From: Pseudomonas oryzihabitans NBRC 102199
Lineage (GTDB): Bacteria; Pseudomonadota; Gammaproteobacteria; Pseudomonadales; Pseudomonadaceae
Direction of reading: 5' to 3'
Length of the DNA: 64,000 bases
Assembly (NCBI RefSeq): GCF_000730625.1
Contig: NZ_BBIT01000019.1
Span: forward strand, 1-64,000
Shown here: piece by piece, positions 17,361-26,677 of the stretch
Layout: the number at the start of each line of letters is the position of its first letter
Position numbering within the stretch: the stretch's first letter is position 1
Notes under the pieces: generated by a model
The model's database searches: none
What the model was told of the DNA's origin: nothing
The model's input: only the letters and a program-made list of their open reading frames with translations
Translations under genes and position numbers: made by a program

Positions 17361-18452
17361 CTAGGCCGCCGCCTGGGCCGCGGCCCGGGCTTCGAGTTCG
17401 CGCACCAGCGGCAGCACCCGCTTGCCGAAGTACTCCACCTCTTCCTGGAAGTGCAGGAAACCGGCCAGCACCAGGTCCACGCCCACCGCCTTGAGGGCGA
17501 CGATGCGCTCGGCGATCTGCTCGGGGGTGCCGATCAGGTTGGTCTTGAAGCCGTCGTTGTACTGCACCAGATCCTCGAAGCTGGACTTGGCCCAGTTGCC
17601 CTCGCCCTCCGGACTGGCCGCGCCGGCATTGCGCGCCTCGTGGCCGAAGGCCTGGACCGCCTCCGGGTTGGCCTTGGCGATGATCTCGTCGAGCACCGCG
17701 CGGGCCTCGGCCTCGGTGTCCCGGGCGATGACGAAGGCGTTGACGCCGACCTTGATCGCGTGGCCGTTCGCCGCGGCCTTGGCGCGTAGGTCCTCGACCT
17801 GGGCGCGGATGCCCTCGGGGGTGTTGCCGTTGGTGAAGTACCAGTCGGAGACCCGTGCCGCCATGTCCCGCGCGGCCCGGGAGCTGCCGCCCTGGAAGAT
17901 CTCCGGGTGCGGCTGCTGCAGCGGCTTGGGTTTCAGGGTGTAGTTGCGGAAGCGATAGAAGTCACCGGCGAAGCTGAAGTTGTCCTGGGTCCAGATGCCC
18001 TTGAGGGCGCGGATGAACTCCTCGGAACGCCGATAGCGCTCGTCGTGGTCGAGCCAGGGCTCGCCGATGCCATGGAATTCGCCCTTGAACCAGCCGGACA
18101 CCAGGTTGATGGCGACGCGGCCATTGGTGAGCTGGTCGATGGTCGCCAGCTGCTTGGCCGCCAGCGCCGGATTCCAGGGGCCGGGCAGGATGGCGGCGAT
18201 CACCTTGAGACGCTCGGTGGCGGCCAGTAGCGCATGGCTGAAGGCCACCGATTCATGCTGGTATTCGGCGCCGTAGCCGGCGGTGAAGCGGATCTGCGTC
18301 AGGGCGTAATCGAAGCCGGCCTGCTCGGCGAGCTGGGCCAGCTTGCGGTTGTAGTCGATGCCCCAGTGGGTGCGCTGCTCGATGGTGCTGACCACCAGGC
18401 CGCCGCTGACGTTGGGGACCCAATAGGCGAATTTGACGGGGTTCTGCGACAT
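17361..18452 (-). CDS. sfnG: Dimethylsulfone monooxygenase SfnG
   Basis: 363-aa FMNH2-dependent LLM monooxygenase that converts dimethyl sulfone to methanesulfinate during sulfur starvation in pseudomonads. Near-identity to the SfnG pattern is seen: VKFAYWVPNVSGGLVVSTIE, RTHWGIDYNRKLAQLAEQAG, FTAGYGAEYQHESVAFSHAL, IFQGGSSRAARDMAARVSDW. The start is at ATG 18452 with GGAGAG upstream. It leads an operon with a complete Liv-type ABC importer (livG 3 bp downstream), an association that suggests the importer brings in a sulfone or related compound. SfnG in P. putida is controlled by SfnR/sigma-54; I do not see a convincing -24/-12 element here. Confidence 0.93.
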   Translation of the reverse strand: MSQNPVKFAYWVPNVSGGLVVSTIEQRTHWGIDYNRKLAQLAEQAGFDYALTQIRFTAGYGAEYQHESVAFSHALLAATERLKVIAAILPGPWNPALAAKQLATIDQLTNGRVAINLVSGWFKGEFHGIGEPWLDHDERYRRSEEFIRALKGIWTQDNFSFAGDFYRFRNYTLKPKPLQQPHPEIFQGGSSRAARDMAARVSDWYFTNGNTPEGIRAQVEDLRAKAAANGHAIKVGVNAFVIARDTEAEARAVLDEIIAKANPEAVQAFGHEARNAGAASPEGEGNWAKSSFEDLVQYNDGFKTNLIGTPEQIAERIVALKAVGVDLVLAGFLHFQEEVEYFGKRVLPLVRELEARAAAQAAA

Positions 18453-18678
18453 GCAAAGGCTCTCCGGGTTGGGCTCGCCGCGAGGGCGAGCGAAACAGTG
18501 ACCCTGAGCCTTCAATCAAGAACCGAACCAAGTCTAAAAAGCGTTTTCAATCAATGAGTTGTGATAAAACGTAAGACGATTTCCGTTGTAGCGCCAAGGG
18601 CAGCTGTCCAGTCGCTGTTCCCTGGGCAACAGCGCAGCGAGGCGTCTGGCACGCCCTTCTCGCCTGGAAACCGTCGCC
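18453..18678. other. Intergenic region upstream of sfnG
   Basis: 226 bp between the stop of the binding-fold gene at 18679 and sfnG. It includes an AT-rich run around 18530-18590 (AAAAAGCGTTTTCAATCAATG, GATAAAACGTAAGACG) that may hold the sfnG promoter. No gene is seen. Confidence 0.4.
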
Positions 18679-19863
18679 TCAGGCCGCCGTGGTGCGCAGG
18701 AATTCGCTCCAGCGCCGCACCAGGTAGTTGTGCTCGTCCATCACCGAATTCCACACGCCGATATGGCCCATGCGCTGGGCATAGGAACCCCCTTCGCGCC
18801 GCTGACCCACCTCGATCAGCGGCAGGCCGTCGCTGCCGGCGAGTTCTTCCCGGGCCGGCAGGCCGCCGTACCAGAAGTCCCATTCGGCGGCGCTGAGGTG
18901 ATCCCGCGCCCGCACCGGATTGGCGATATAGAAGCCCTGGCGCGCCATCACCGCGCCGGGCCAGCCGGCCAGCCACCAGTTGAGGTAGGCATAGGCGGCG
19001 TCGCGCACCCGGCCCTCCGCGCAGCGCGACAGCGACAGACCGCCGAACCAGGCGCGATAGCCCTCGCGCGGGACCGCCACCCGGTAATCCACCCCCGCCC
19101 GGTGCAGCGCCATGAGCATGGGCGACCAGAGACTCTGGATGTCCACCCCGGCGGCCAGGGTCAGCTCGCCGGCGCTGCGGTCGTCGGACCAGAACGCCGC
19201 GAAGTGCCGATGACGCTGACGCTCCACCAGCACCTCGGCGAGGCGGTCGATTTCCTCCAGGCGCAGGTTGCCGATGTCGTCGAACCGGGCGAGGCCGGCG
19301 GCCTGGATCGCCAGAGCGGCGTCCAGCGCGCCGATGGCGGCGTCGCTCTGCAGGGCGCTGTGGCCGCACCAGCCTTCGTCGATCAGCCAGGCCCAGCTCT
19401 CCTGCTGACCCGCCAGGGCGGCAGGCAGGCTTTCCGGGCGATAGGCGAAGCTGTCGGCGTTGTGGGTCAGCGGCAGCATGCTGATGCGCTCGCTGGGCTG
19501 GCCGCCGAGGCTGCCGTCGTGCTGCACATAGAGGCGATCGCACGGCCGGCAGCCGGGCGCCAGGCGATCCGTGGCATGCAGCCGGCCGCGCTTGGGCAGG
19601 TCGTTGATCTCCTCCCAGAGCGCGATGCGGCGGATGTCGATGGGCTGGATCGCCCGCGCCGGCCAGACGAAGTCGACGTTGTGGAACCACTGGTCATAGA
19701 GGTCGTAGCTGCCCGGCTCCAGCACCGCGATGCGCTGGGCGGTCTGGACGTCGTGGATCTGGTAGACCAGGCGAATGCCCAGTTCCGCCTCCGCCCGCTG
19801 GCGGATGGGTTCGAGCAGGGTCACCGAGGTGCCCAGCACCCGCAGGGTCAGCGGCGTGCTCAT
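18679..19863 (-). CDS. PotD-like solute-binding-fold protein without signal peptide
   Basis: 394-aa protein of the extracellular solute-binding superfamily (spermidine/putrescine-like fold: LGTSVTLLEPIRQRAEAELG, YDLYDQWFHNVDFVWPARAI, YAYLNWWLAGWPGAVMARQG, FYIANPVRARDHLSAAEWDF). It begins MSTPLTLRVLG with no signal peptide, so it is probably cytoplasmic or mis-starts; the start overlaps the GTPase stop by 4 bp, leaving little room for an alternative. It is the last gene of the eight-gene operon 26391-18679. No permease or ATPase is coupled, so a non-transport role in the cytoplasm is possible. Function unknown. Confidence 0.82.
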   Translation of the reverse strand: MSTPLTLRVLGTSVTLLEPIRQRAEAELGIRLVYQIHDVQTAQRIAVLEPGSYDLYDQWFHNVDFVWPARAIQPIDIRRIALWEEINDLPKRGRLHATDRLAPGCRPCDRLYVQHDGSLGGQPSERISMLPLTHNADSFAYRPESLPAALAGQQESWAWLIDEGWCGHSALQSDAAIGALDAALAIQAAGLARFDDIGNLRLEEIDRLAEVLVERQRHRHFAAFWSDDRSAGELTLAAGVDIQSLWSPMLMALHRAGVDYRVAVPREGYRAWFGGLSLSRCAEGRVRDAAYAYLNWWLAGWPGAVMARQGFYIANPVRARDHLSAAEWDFWYGGLPAREELAGSDGLPLIEVGQRREGGSYAQRMGHIGVWNSVMDEHNYLVRRWSEFLRTTAA

Positions 19864-20849
19864 GCGGCCCGTCCCAGGCCGCCCATGAAGGCGGCGAAGG
19901 AGCGTCTAAGCAGCGCGGTGTCCAGCTCGCGGACGATGAACACCAGCCGCGAGCGGCGTTCGCCCGCCGGCCAGGCCGGCAGGTGCACCGGCGGATGCAG
20001 GCTGTGCTGCACGCCGTGGATGACGATGGGTTGGCTGGCGTCGATCACATCGAGGATGCCCTTGACTCGCAGGATGCGTTGCCCGTGGCATCTTAGCAGC
20101 ATCGACAGCCACACCCCGAAGGCCATCCAGTCCAGGGGACGGTCGAACTCCAGGCAGCAGACCTCGGCGCTGCCGTGGCGGCCTTCGGCGACCGCGGCGA
20201 ACAGGCGCCAGCGACCGACCTCGGCCGCCGGATCGGCGGCGCGCAGGCCCTCGCCCAGCAACAGGTCATCGCCGCTGGCCACCGCCGCCGCCAGGGCGCG
20301 GGTGGCGGTGGGATTGAGCTGGGCCAGATGCCGATCCAGCCGCTCCAGCACGGCAGGCGCGACCCGGTCAGCCTTGCTCAGCAACAGCCGGTCGGCTGCG
20401 GTGACCTGGTTGAGCCACTCCGGGTGCAGCCCTTCCTGCAAGGCGGCGTGCTCGGCGTCCACCACGGTCACCAGCAAGCCCAAGTGGAAGCGTCCGCGCA
20501 ACTGGGGATCGAGATTGAGGGTGGCCAGGATCGGCCCCGGATCGGCCAGGCCGGTGGTCTCCAGCAGTACCCGGCGAAAGGCCGGTATTTCGCCGCGACT
20601 GCGCCGCCCGTGCAGGGTCAGCAGCGCCGCCTTCAGATCGCCGCGCACCGAGCAGCAGACGCAGCCGCTGGGCAGCAGCACGGTGTCCGGGGCCACCTCT
20701 TCCACCAGCAGGTGGTCGATGCCGACCTCGCCGAATTCGTTGATCAGCAGCGCCGTCTCGCCCAGGGCCTCCTGGGCCAGCAAGCGGCGCAGCAGGGTGG
20801 TCTTGCCGCTGCCGAGAAAACCGGTGATGACATTGATGGCGAGGCTCAA
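19860..20849 (-). CDS. CobW/COG0523-family G3E GTPase
   Basis: 329-aa GTPase. Walker A GFLGSGKTT lies at residues 10-18 and the metal-binding CVCC at 63-66 (GCVCCSVR), the hallmark of COG0523 metallochaperones; the SKAD motif supports guanine specificity. The C-terminal CobW_C domain follows. I assign the start to the TTG at 20849, whose TTGA overlaps the TGA of the upstream gene; GGAGG lies 7 nt before it. Such GTPases insert or deliver Zn, Co, Ni or Fe; here a metallo-hydrolase in the same operon (24081-24962) is a possible client. Confidence 0.9.
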   Translation of the reverse strand: MSLAINVITGFLGSGKTTLLRRLLAQEALGETALLINEFGEVGIDHLLVEEVAPDTVLLPSGCVCCSVRGDLKAALLTLHGRRSRGEIPAFRRVLLETTGLADPGPILATLNLDPQLRGRFHLGLLVTVVDAEHAALQEGLHPEWLNQVTAADRLLLSKADRVAPAVLERLDRHLAQLNPTATRALAAAVASGDDLLLGEGLRAADPAAEVGRWRLFAAVAEGRHGSAEVCCLEFDRPLDWMAFGVWLSMLLRCHGQRILRVKGILDVIDASQPIVIHGVQHSLHPPVHLPAWPAGERRSRLVFIVRELDTALLRRSFAAFMGGLGRAA

Positions 20850-21145
20850 GACACTCCCTCCAGCGGCGCCAGCACCCGCGGATCCAGGGGATCGAGCGGT
20901 CGTCCCAGCACCGCTTCGGCCTGGCGCCAGAGGTCGTCCAGCCCTTCGGCCAGGGCCTGGCGCCCGGTCGGTCCCTGGATCAGGTAGGAGGCGCCCTGGA
21001 CGTCGCTCACCGTCAGCCGGAACGGCGCCACCACCCGGTTGATGGCGGCGACCCGGCGCAGGCGCTCGCGCCGCCGGGGCAGGTCGTCGCCCAGCGGATC
21101 GCTCCAGTGGAGATCCGGCCCGAGCAGGCCGCACAGTCCGCACAT
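20846..21145 (-). CDS. Small MCGLCG protein, unknown function
   Basis: 99-aa cytoplasmic protein beginning MCGLCGLLGPDLHWSDPLGD, with Cys2 and Cys5 spaced as a potential metal ligand pair or redox motif, followed by Arg-rich helix RRRERLRRVAAINRVVAPF and VSDVQGASYLIQGPTGR. Translation is coupled to the COG0523 GTPase by a 4-bp overlap, and it sits 9 bp after an SDR gene. The coupling suggests it may be a metal-trafficking or cofactor partner of the GTPase, but I do not recognise the family well enough to assign a function. Confidence 0.8.
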   Translation of the reverse strand: MCGLCGLLGPDLHWSDPLGDDLPRRRERLRRVAAINRVVAPFRLTVSDVQGASYLIQGPTGRQALAEGLDDLWRQAEAVLGRPLDPLDPRVLAPLEGVS

Positions 21146-21154
21146 GGCTACCTC

Positions 21155-21904
21155 CTAGGGCATGACGTCGCCGGAATTGGGGCCCAGGGTCTGGCCGACG
21201 AAGAGGTTGCCCCCCGGATCGCTGGCCAGCAGCAGCGCCACCGGCGCCACCTCCTCCGCCCGGCCGAAGCGGCCCAGCGGCAATTCGCGGGCCTTGGCCG
21301 CCTTCCAGTCGGCGCTGATGCCGTCCACCAGTGGGGTCTCGATGGGTCCGGGGGCGATGGCGTTGACCAGCACGTTGTCGCGGCCCACTTCCAGCGCCAG
21401 CGACTTGGTGAAGCCGATCACCCCGGCCTTGGCCGCGGCATAGTGGCAGAGTTCGGCGCCGCCCTTGATGCCGAGCTGGGAAGCGACGTTGATGATGCGT
21501 CCCCAGCGCTGCGCCTGCATGAACGGCAGGGCGCGCTGGCTGGCGAGAAAGACACTGGTGAGGTCGACGCGCAGCATGTCGTTCCACTGCGCCAGGGTCA
21601 GGTCGACGCAGGGCGCCTGGGTCAGCATCCCGGCATTGTTGACCAGGATGTCGATGCCGCCATGGGCCGCCACGCAGGCGTCCACTCCGGCCCAGGCACC
21701 CTCCGGCTCGCCGACGTCGGCGACGGTCTCGGTCACCACGGCCCCCAGGGCGCGGCATTCCGCGGCCACCTGCGCCAGGCGCTCGCTGTCGCGGTCGGCC
21801 AGCACCAGGCGCGCCCCCGCAGCGGCATAGCTGCGGGCGATGGCGGCGCCGATGCCGCTGGCCGCGCCGGTCACCAGGGCGCAGCGGTCTGTCAGCTCGA
21901 ACAT
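21155..21904 (-). CDS. Short-chain dehydrogenase/reductase
   Basis: 249-aa classical SDR with the NAD(P)-binding TGAASGIG near the N-terminus, NNAG motif (ILVNNAGML), catalytic Ser/Tyr/Lys as VASQLGIKGGAELCHYAAAK (YxxxK), and the PGPIETPLV motif. Start ATG 21904 has GAGGAG upstream. It follows another SDR by 10 bp within the GntR-linked operon. Substrate unknown; probably oxidises or reduces a hydroxy/keto intermediate of the pathway. Confidence 0.92.
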   Translation of the reverse strand: MFELTDRCALVTGAASGIGAAIARSYAAAGARLVLADRDSERLAQVAAECRALGAVVTETVADVGEPEGAWAGVDACVAAHGGIDILVNNAGMLTQAPCVDLTLAQWNDMLRVDLTSVFLASQRALPFMQAQRWGRIINVASQLGIKGGAELCHYAAAKAGVIGFTKSLALEVGRDNVLVNAIAPGPIETPLVDGISADWKAAKARELPLGRFGRAEEVAPVALLLASDPGGNLFVGQTLGPNSGDVMP

Positions 21905-21914
21905 CTTCTGCTCC

Positions 21915-22685
21915 TCAATCGGGCCAGCGGACAGTGAGACCGCCATCGACGATCAGACTCTGGCCGGTGATGTAGCTGGCCTCGGGGCTGGTCAGGAAAC
22001 GCACCAGCGCCGCCACCTCCTCGGGTTTGCCGACCCGCCCCAGGGGAATGCTGCGGGCGGCCTTGGCCAGGCCCTCCGGGCCCAGGGAATTCTTGGCGTC
22101 CAGCGACTGGGGCGTCTCGATCAAACCGGGGATCACCGCGTTGCAGCGGATGCCCCGCGGCGCCAGTTCGACGGCCAGCGAGCGGCACAGCCCGGGCACC
22201 CCGGCCTTGGCCGCGGCGTAGTGGGCATGGTCCTGCCAGCCGTAGACGCCGCCGGCGATGGAGGAGATGGCCACCAGGGCCCCGCCCTCCCCCAGGTGCC
22301 GCGCGGCGGCGCGAAAGGTGCGCATGACCCCGGTGAGGTCGACGTCGAGCATTTCCTGCCAGCGCGCGTCGCTCATTTCCAGCAGCGGCGCGGCGCGCAG
22401 GAGACCGGCATTGGCCACGGCGTAGTCGAGGCGGCCGAAGTGCGCCAGGGCGGCATCGGCAAGCGCGTCCACCGAGGCGCTGTCGCGGACGTCCAGGGGT
22501 TCGAGCAGGCAGTCGCCCCCCGCTGCAATCACCTTCTGGCGAGTCTCTTCCGGGTCATGGGGATCGCCGGGATAGTAGCCACCGACCACCCGCACGCCCC
22601 GCTGGGCATAGGCCACGGCCAGGGCCTGGCCGATGCCGCTGGCGGCACCGGTGATCAGGGCGACGGGAGAGGTATGAGCTGTCAT
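21915..22685 (-). CDS. Short-chain dehydrogenase/reductase
   Basis: 256-aa classical [12 protein letters not shown] near the N-terminus, NAG motif as VANAGLL, catalytic [20 protein letters not shown] (Ser, Tyr, Lys), C-terminal [14 protein letters not shown]. Start ATG 22685 with CAGGAG upstream. It is 11 bp downstream of the MFS gene and 10 bp upstream of the second SDR. The two SDRs are clearly different proteins, not a recent duplication. Confidence 0.92.
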   Translation of the reverse strand: MTAHTSPVALITGAASGIGQALAVAYAQRGVRVVGGYYPGDPHDPEETRQKVIAAGGDCLLEPLDVRDSASVDALADAALAHFGRLDYAVANAGLLRAAPLLEMSDARWQEMLDVDLTGVMRTFRAAARHLGEGGALVAISSIAGGVYGWQDHAHYAAAKAGVPGLCRSLAVELAPRGIRCNAVIPGLIETPQSLDAKNSLGPEGLAKAARSIPLGRVGKPEEVAALVRFLTSPEASYITGQSLIVDGGLTVRWPD

Positions 22686-22696
22686 GGAGGCTCCTG

Positions 22697-24055
22697 TCAT
22701 TTGAGACTGGTGGGTTCGACGTGGCGCGCGGCCCACATCACCAGGCCGGAGAGAAAGCACGGCAGCGCCCCGAACCAGAGCGCGGCGCTGTGCCACTGGC
22801 CACCGCTGCCGAGCACGCTGGTGATGCCGAGGCCGGCGAGGATGGCGCCGAGCGGCCCCATGGCGTGGACGATGGCGCCACCGGTGGCGCGGATGCTGGT
22901 GGGGAAGCTTTCGCCCATGAAGAACAACATGGCCGAATAGGGTCCGGTGAGAAAGAACAGTCCCAGGCTGTAGAGCGCCACCACCGGTACCAGCTGGCTG
23001 GGCGCCTGCAGCATGGCGAAGAAGGCCAGGCCGCCACACATCCAGCCGAGGGCCACGGTGTTGCGCCGACCGATGCGATCGCCCAGCCAGCCATGGAACA
23101 GGTAGCCGATGAAGCCGACGGCGTTGGACAGCACCAGGATCCACAGCGAATTCTCGAAGCTGAGCTTGTGCACGCTGACGATCACCGAGGTCCCCAGCAC
23201 GCTGAACACCTGGATCGCCGACCAGTTGAGCAGGATGGCCAGGCTCAGCACCAGGGTCGGTCGCAGGGCCTGGCCCTTGAAGGCCATGGCCACGCCGGCC
23301 TTGGCGTGCTCTTCGTAGTCCACGCCGTATTCCCGCGCCAGGCTGCGGGCGTCCTGCTCCTGGCCTTCGCGGCGCAGGCGCTGGATCCGGGCATGCACCT
23401 GGAATTGCGGGCTTTCCTTAAGCTTGCGCGCCAGCACGGCGATGACGAAGGCCGGCACGGCGGCGAACACGAAGCAGCCCTGCCAGCCGATATGTGGCAG
23501 CAGCAAGGCGGTGAGGCCGGCCGCGATCAGCGCGCCGATCGGCCAGCCACTCTGCACCAGGCTGTAGATGAAGCCGCGGCGGCGGATCAGCCGCGGATCG
23601 TCCGAGGCGGCATAGACCTCGGTCAGGTAGGTGGCGTTGACCCCCTCCTCCGCATAGCCCAGGCCGGCCACCGAACGCACCAGCACCAGCGGCACCTTGC
23701 CCATGCCGGCGCACAGCGCGGTCAGTGCCGAGCACAGGGCCGTGCCGCCGATGGTGACGATGATGCCGCCGCGGCGACCGATCCGGTCCACCAGCGGGCC
23801 GATGGCGAAGGCGATGATGGCCCCGCCCAGGGCTACCCAGGTGGCGAGTTCGGCCTGCTCGGCTTCGCTCCAGTTGAAGTGCCCACCCATCACCGGCAGC
23901 AGGGTGCCGAACAGGATGAAGTCGTAGACGGCGAACACCCAGGCGAAGAAGGCGATCCAGGTGGCGTAGCGGACATCAGCGGAAGACAGCGGCTGCGGTT
24001 TCCAGGCAGCCGTGGGGGTTTCCGGGTGGAGCGAGCTGGCGGCAGGGAGGGTCAT
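22697..24055 (-). CDS. MFS transporter
   Basis: 452-aa inner-membrane secondary transporter with about 12 hydrophobic segments. The sugar/metabolite-porter loop motif DRIGRR occurs twice ([13 protein letters not shown] in the first half, [13 protein letters not shown] in the second), as expected for the two six-helix halves, and [20 protein letters not shown] is typical of aromatic acid/H+ or metabolite symporters. A 60-residue cytoplasmic loop with [13 protein letters not shown] separates the halves. Its place between the hydrolases and the SDRs suggests uptake of the pathway substrate. Confidence 0.92.
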   Translation of the reverse strand: MTLPAASSLHPETPTAAWKPQPLSSADVRYATWIAFFAWVFAVYDFILFGTLLPVMGGHFNWSEAEQAELATWVALGGAIIAFAIGPLVDRIGRRGGIIVTIGGTALCSALTALCAGMGKVPLVLVRSVAGLGYAEEGVNATYLTEVYAASDDPRLIRRRGFIYSLVQSGWPIGALIAAGLTALLLPHIGWQGCFVFAAVPAFVIAVLARKLKESPQFQVHARIQRLRREGQEQDARSLAREYGVDYEEHAKAGVAMAFKGQALRPTLVLSLAILLNWSAIQVFSVLGTSVIVSVHKLSFENSLWILVLSNAVGFIGYLFHGWLGDRIGRRNTVALGWMCGGLAFFAMLQAPSQLVPVVALYSLGLFFLTGPYSAMLFFMGESFPTSIRATGGAIVHAMGPLGAILAGLGITSVLGSGGQWHSAALWFGALPCFLSGLVMWAARHVEPTSLK

Positions 24056-24080
24056 GGTCCTGTACCTGTGGGCTGGGCGC

Positions 24081-24962
24081 TTAGCGCTGGCGCGGCTGGC
24101 GCCGCAGGAAGTCGTCGGCGATCTCGTCCATGGTGGCGAAGCGCACCCCGGCGTGACCCTGGATATGCTCGATCAGGCGTTCGAGCATCAGCAGCACCTG
24201 CGGCCGCCCCGAGACATCGGGGTGGATGGTGATGGGGAAGACGGCGTAGTCCAGCTCGCGATAGACCCAGTCGAACTGGTCGCGCCACATCTCTTCCAGA
24301 TGGCGCGGATTGACGAAGCCGTGGCTGTTGGGCGCCTTCTTGATGAACATCATCGGCGGCAGGTCGTCGAGGTACCAGTTGGCCGGAATCTCCACCAGAT
24401 CGGTTTCCTGGCCGCGCACCAGCGGCTTCATCCAGCTCTCGGGCTGCTGGCTGTAGTCGATCTTGGTCCAGTTGTCGCCGACCCTCACGTAGTAGGGCGA
24501 GAAGTCGTTGTGCATCAGGCTGTGGTCGTACTTGATGCCCTTCTTCAGCAGCAGCTCGTTGGTCACCCTGCTGAATTCCCACCAGGGCGCGACATAGCCG
24601 GTGGGCCGCTTGCCGGCCAGGGCGGTGATCAGCTCGATGGATCGATCCAGCACCGCCTCCTCCTGCTCGGGGGTCATGGCGATGGGATTCTCGTGGCTGT
24701 AGCCATGGATGCCGATCTCGTGGCCCGCCGCGGCCACTGCCTGCATCTGCTCGGGGAAGGTCTCCACCGAATGGCCCGGAATGAACCAGGTGGTCTTGAG
24801 GCCGTAGCGCTCGAACAGCTTGAGCAGCCGGGGCGACCCCACCTCGCCGGCGAACAGGCCGCGGGAGATGTCATCGGGCGAATCCTCGCCGCCGTAGGAA
24901 CCGAGCCAGCCCGCAACCGCGTCGACGTCGACGCCGATGGAAACGAAGATTTCTTTGGCCAT
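24081..24962 (-). CDS. Polysaccharide-deacetylase-fold hydrolase, PgdA (HP0310)/cyclic imidase type
   Basis: 293-aa cytoplasmic metallohydrolase of the NodB-homology fold, with metal ligands at VDVD (D12/D14) and HGYSH (H86, H90). The whole sequence follows the Helicobacter PgdA/PuuE-like branch ([58 protein letters not shown]), which also includes the Pseudomonas cyclic imide hydrolase of the same length. No signal peptide, so peptidoglycan deacetylation is unlikely. Next to an amidase-signature enzyme this fits imide ring opening followed by half-amide hydrolysis. That pathway assignment is inference. Confidence 0.87.
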   Translation of the reverse strand: MAKEIFVSIGVDVDAVAGWLGSYGGEDSPDDISRGLFAGEVGSPRLLKLFERYGLKTTWFIPGHSVETFPEQMQAVAAAGHEIGIHGYSHENPIAMTPEQEEAVLDRSIELITALAGKRPTGYVAPWWEFSRVTNELLLKKGIKYDHSLMHNDFSPYYVRVGDNWTKIDYSQQPESWMKPLVRGQETDLVEIPANWYLDDLPPMMFIKKAPNSHGFVNPRHLEEMWRDQFDWVYRELDYAVFPITIHPDVSGRPQVLLMLERLIEHIQGHAGVRFATMDEIADDFLRRQPRQR

Positions 24963-25035
24963 CGTTGCACTCTCCAGTACCCGGAAGAAAGCCAGGTCGA
25001 TGGCGGAGCCGGGCCCCCGCCACCGCCGCTTGAAT

Positions 25036-26391
25036 TCAGGCGCTGACCAGGGCTTCCACGGCCGTGGCGGCATCGAGCAGGCGTTCGTCCGCGGCGGCCG
25101 GGGCCACCAGCAACAGCCCGGTGGGCAGGCCCTGGGCATCGCGACCGCTGGGTAGCGAGACACCCGGCGCGCCGAGCAGGCTGCCGGCCATGGTCAGGCG
25201 CAGCAGCTCCAGATTGGTGGCGGCGAAGAGGTCGGCGTCGGCGTCCAGAGGGGCCAGCGGCGGCGCCACCCGGCCGACCGTTGGCACCAGCAGCAGCGCC
25301 TCGGCGAATTCGGCGGCAAAGGCTGCCCGCAATCGGTCGCGGCGTTCATGCAGGACCGCCAGGTGACCGTCGGGCAAGGCCCGCGCTCGCTCCAGGCGCT
25401 GCCGCACCCGCGGATCCAGGCGTTCGGCCGCGGGACCGTCGAGCACTTCGCGGTGCAGGGCGAAGGCTTCCAGGGCCCCTGGCCAACCTTCTGCGGCGAG
25501 AACGTCCAGGGCCTCGGCAAAGACCGTGCGGGCGCGGCGCTCCACGTTCACTCCGCCGCGGGCCAGCCGCTCGGTAGCGGCCAGCAGATTGGCCCGCACC
25601 GCCGGCTCCACCCGGGCGTCGTCCAGCACGCTGAGGTCCAGCACCACCCGCAGTTCCGTTGGCGCCGGCAACGGGCGGGCAGCCGCGCCCGTCAGCAGGC
25701 GATCCAGGCACTGCACATCGCGCAGGCTGCGCGCCAGCGGACCCGGTACGTCATAGGACGCGGCCAGTGGAAAGATCCCGGTCGCCGGATAGCGCCCCAG
25801 GCTGGGCCGATACCCCACCAGTCCATTGAGGGCGGCCGGCAGGCGCACCGAACCGGCGGTGTCGGTACCGAACGCCAGGGGCACGATGTCGGCGGCGACG
25901 GCCACCGCCGAACCCGAGGAAGAGCCCCCCGGTATGCGCACCTCGCCCTGCGCCCGGGGATTGGCGGGCGTGCCGAAATGGGGATTCGACCCGACGCCGG
26001 AATAGGCGAATTCGCTGAGATTGACCTTGCCCAGACTGACCAGGCCGGCCTGGCTCAGGCGCTGCACCAGCACGGCATCGGTGGTGGCCGGTGGCGCCAG
26101 GCGGCGCAGTTCGGCGCCGCAGGTGGTGACCTCGCCCTGCAGGTCGAAGAGGTCCTTCCAGGCCAGCGGCACCCCATCCAGCGGCGACCGCGGCTGCCCG
26201 GCCTGCCAGCGCTCGCGCGCCGCCAGGGCTTCGGCGCGTCCGCGCTCGGCGGTCAGGGTGATGAATACGGCCGAGGATGCCTGGGCGCGCGCCAGTGCCG
26301 CCTCGAAGACCGCGACCGGATCGAGGGTGCCGGCGGCATAGGCCTCGCCAAGCGCGACGGCATCCAGGGACAGGGCGTGGGCGGGTTCCAT
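25036..26391 (-). CDS. Amidase-signature hydrolase
   Basis: 451-aa enzyme of the Ser-cisSer-Lys amidase family, which cleaves amide bonds to acid plus ammonia. Catalytic K79 (AWKDLF), cis-S157 (GGSSSGS) and nucleophile S181 ([10 protein letters not shown]) are all present with the usual 24-residue spacing between the two serines. First gene of the eight-gene operon; AAGGAG precedes the ATG and the GntR operator lies 10-42 bp upstream. With the imidase-like gene it could act as the half-amidase, releasing nitrogen for growth. AtzF- or GatA-like roles cannot be excluded. Confidence 0.92.
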   Translation of the reverse strand: MEPAHALSLDAVALGEAYAAGTLDPVAVFEAALARAQASSAVFITLTAERGRAEALAARERWQAGQPRSPLDGVPLAWKDLFDLQGEVTTCGAELRRLAPPATTDAVLVQRLSQAGLVSLGKVNLSEFAYSGVGSNPHFGTPANPRAQGEVRIPGGSSSGSAVAVAADIVPLAFGTDTAGSVRLPAALNGLVGYRPSLGRYPATGIFPLAASYDVPGPLARSLRDVQCLDRLLTGAAARPLPAPTELRVVLDLSVLDDARVEPAVRANLLAATERLARGGVNVERRARTVFAEALDVLAAEGWPGALEAFALHREVLDGPAAERLDPRVRQRLERARALPDGHLAVLHERRDRLRAAFAAEFAEALLLVPTVGRVAPPLAPLDADADLFAATNLELLRLTMAGSLLGAPGVSLPSGRDAQGLPTGLLLVAPAAADERLLDAATAVEALVSA

Positions 26392-26400
26392 CGGCGCTCC

Positions 26401-26433
26401 TTAAACGTACATTTTATAATTTGGTACGTTTAA
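26401..26433. promoter_or_regulatory. Operator: perfect 10-bp inverted repeat upstream of the amidase operon
   Basis: TTAAACGTAC (26401-26410) and GTACGTTTAA (26424-26433) are perfect inverted arms around a 13-bp AT-rich spacer. The site abuts the amidase Shine-Dalgarno, so binding there would block the operon promoter. On the minus strand it includes TATAAAATGTAC, repeated upstream of gntR at 26529-26540. It is the likely target of the divergent GntR regulator. Confidence 0.7.
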
Positions 26434-26528
26434 CAGAGCAGGCTTTGTGCCAGCTTGAAAAAACAGGACGCCGCAGACTCGAAACGCTGACCTCTAGCGG
26501 TCGCCTGGGCCTTTTCCCGGTATCACCC

Positions 26529-26540
26529 TATAAAATGTAC
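26529..26540 (+). promoter_or_regulatory. Second copy of the GntR-site motif upstream of gntR
   Basis: TATAAAATGTAC here matches, in opposite orientation, the motif in the operator at 26407-26418. Each copy is directed toward one of the two divergent genes, consistent with one regulator controlling the amidase operon and its own gene. Confidence 0.5.
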
Positions 26541-26677
26541 TTAAATTAAATAGATCCATTTCTGTGCAGAACCGTAACGCCTGCCCCGTTACCGTGCGTG
26601 CACCTGGCCCAGCCGGTAACGCGCGAAAGGCCGTAGGCCTGTGCCACAATTCTCATCTCGTTTCCGGAAGGTCCCCG

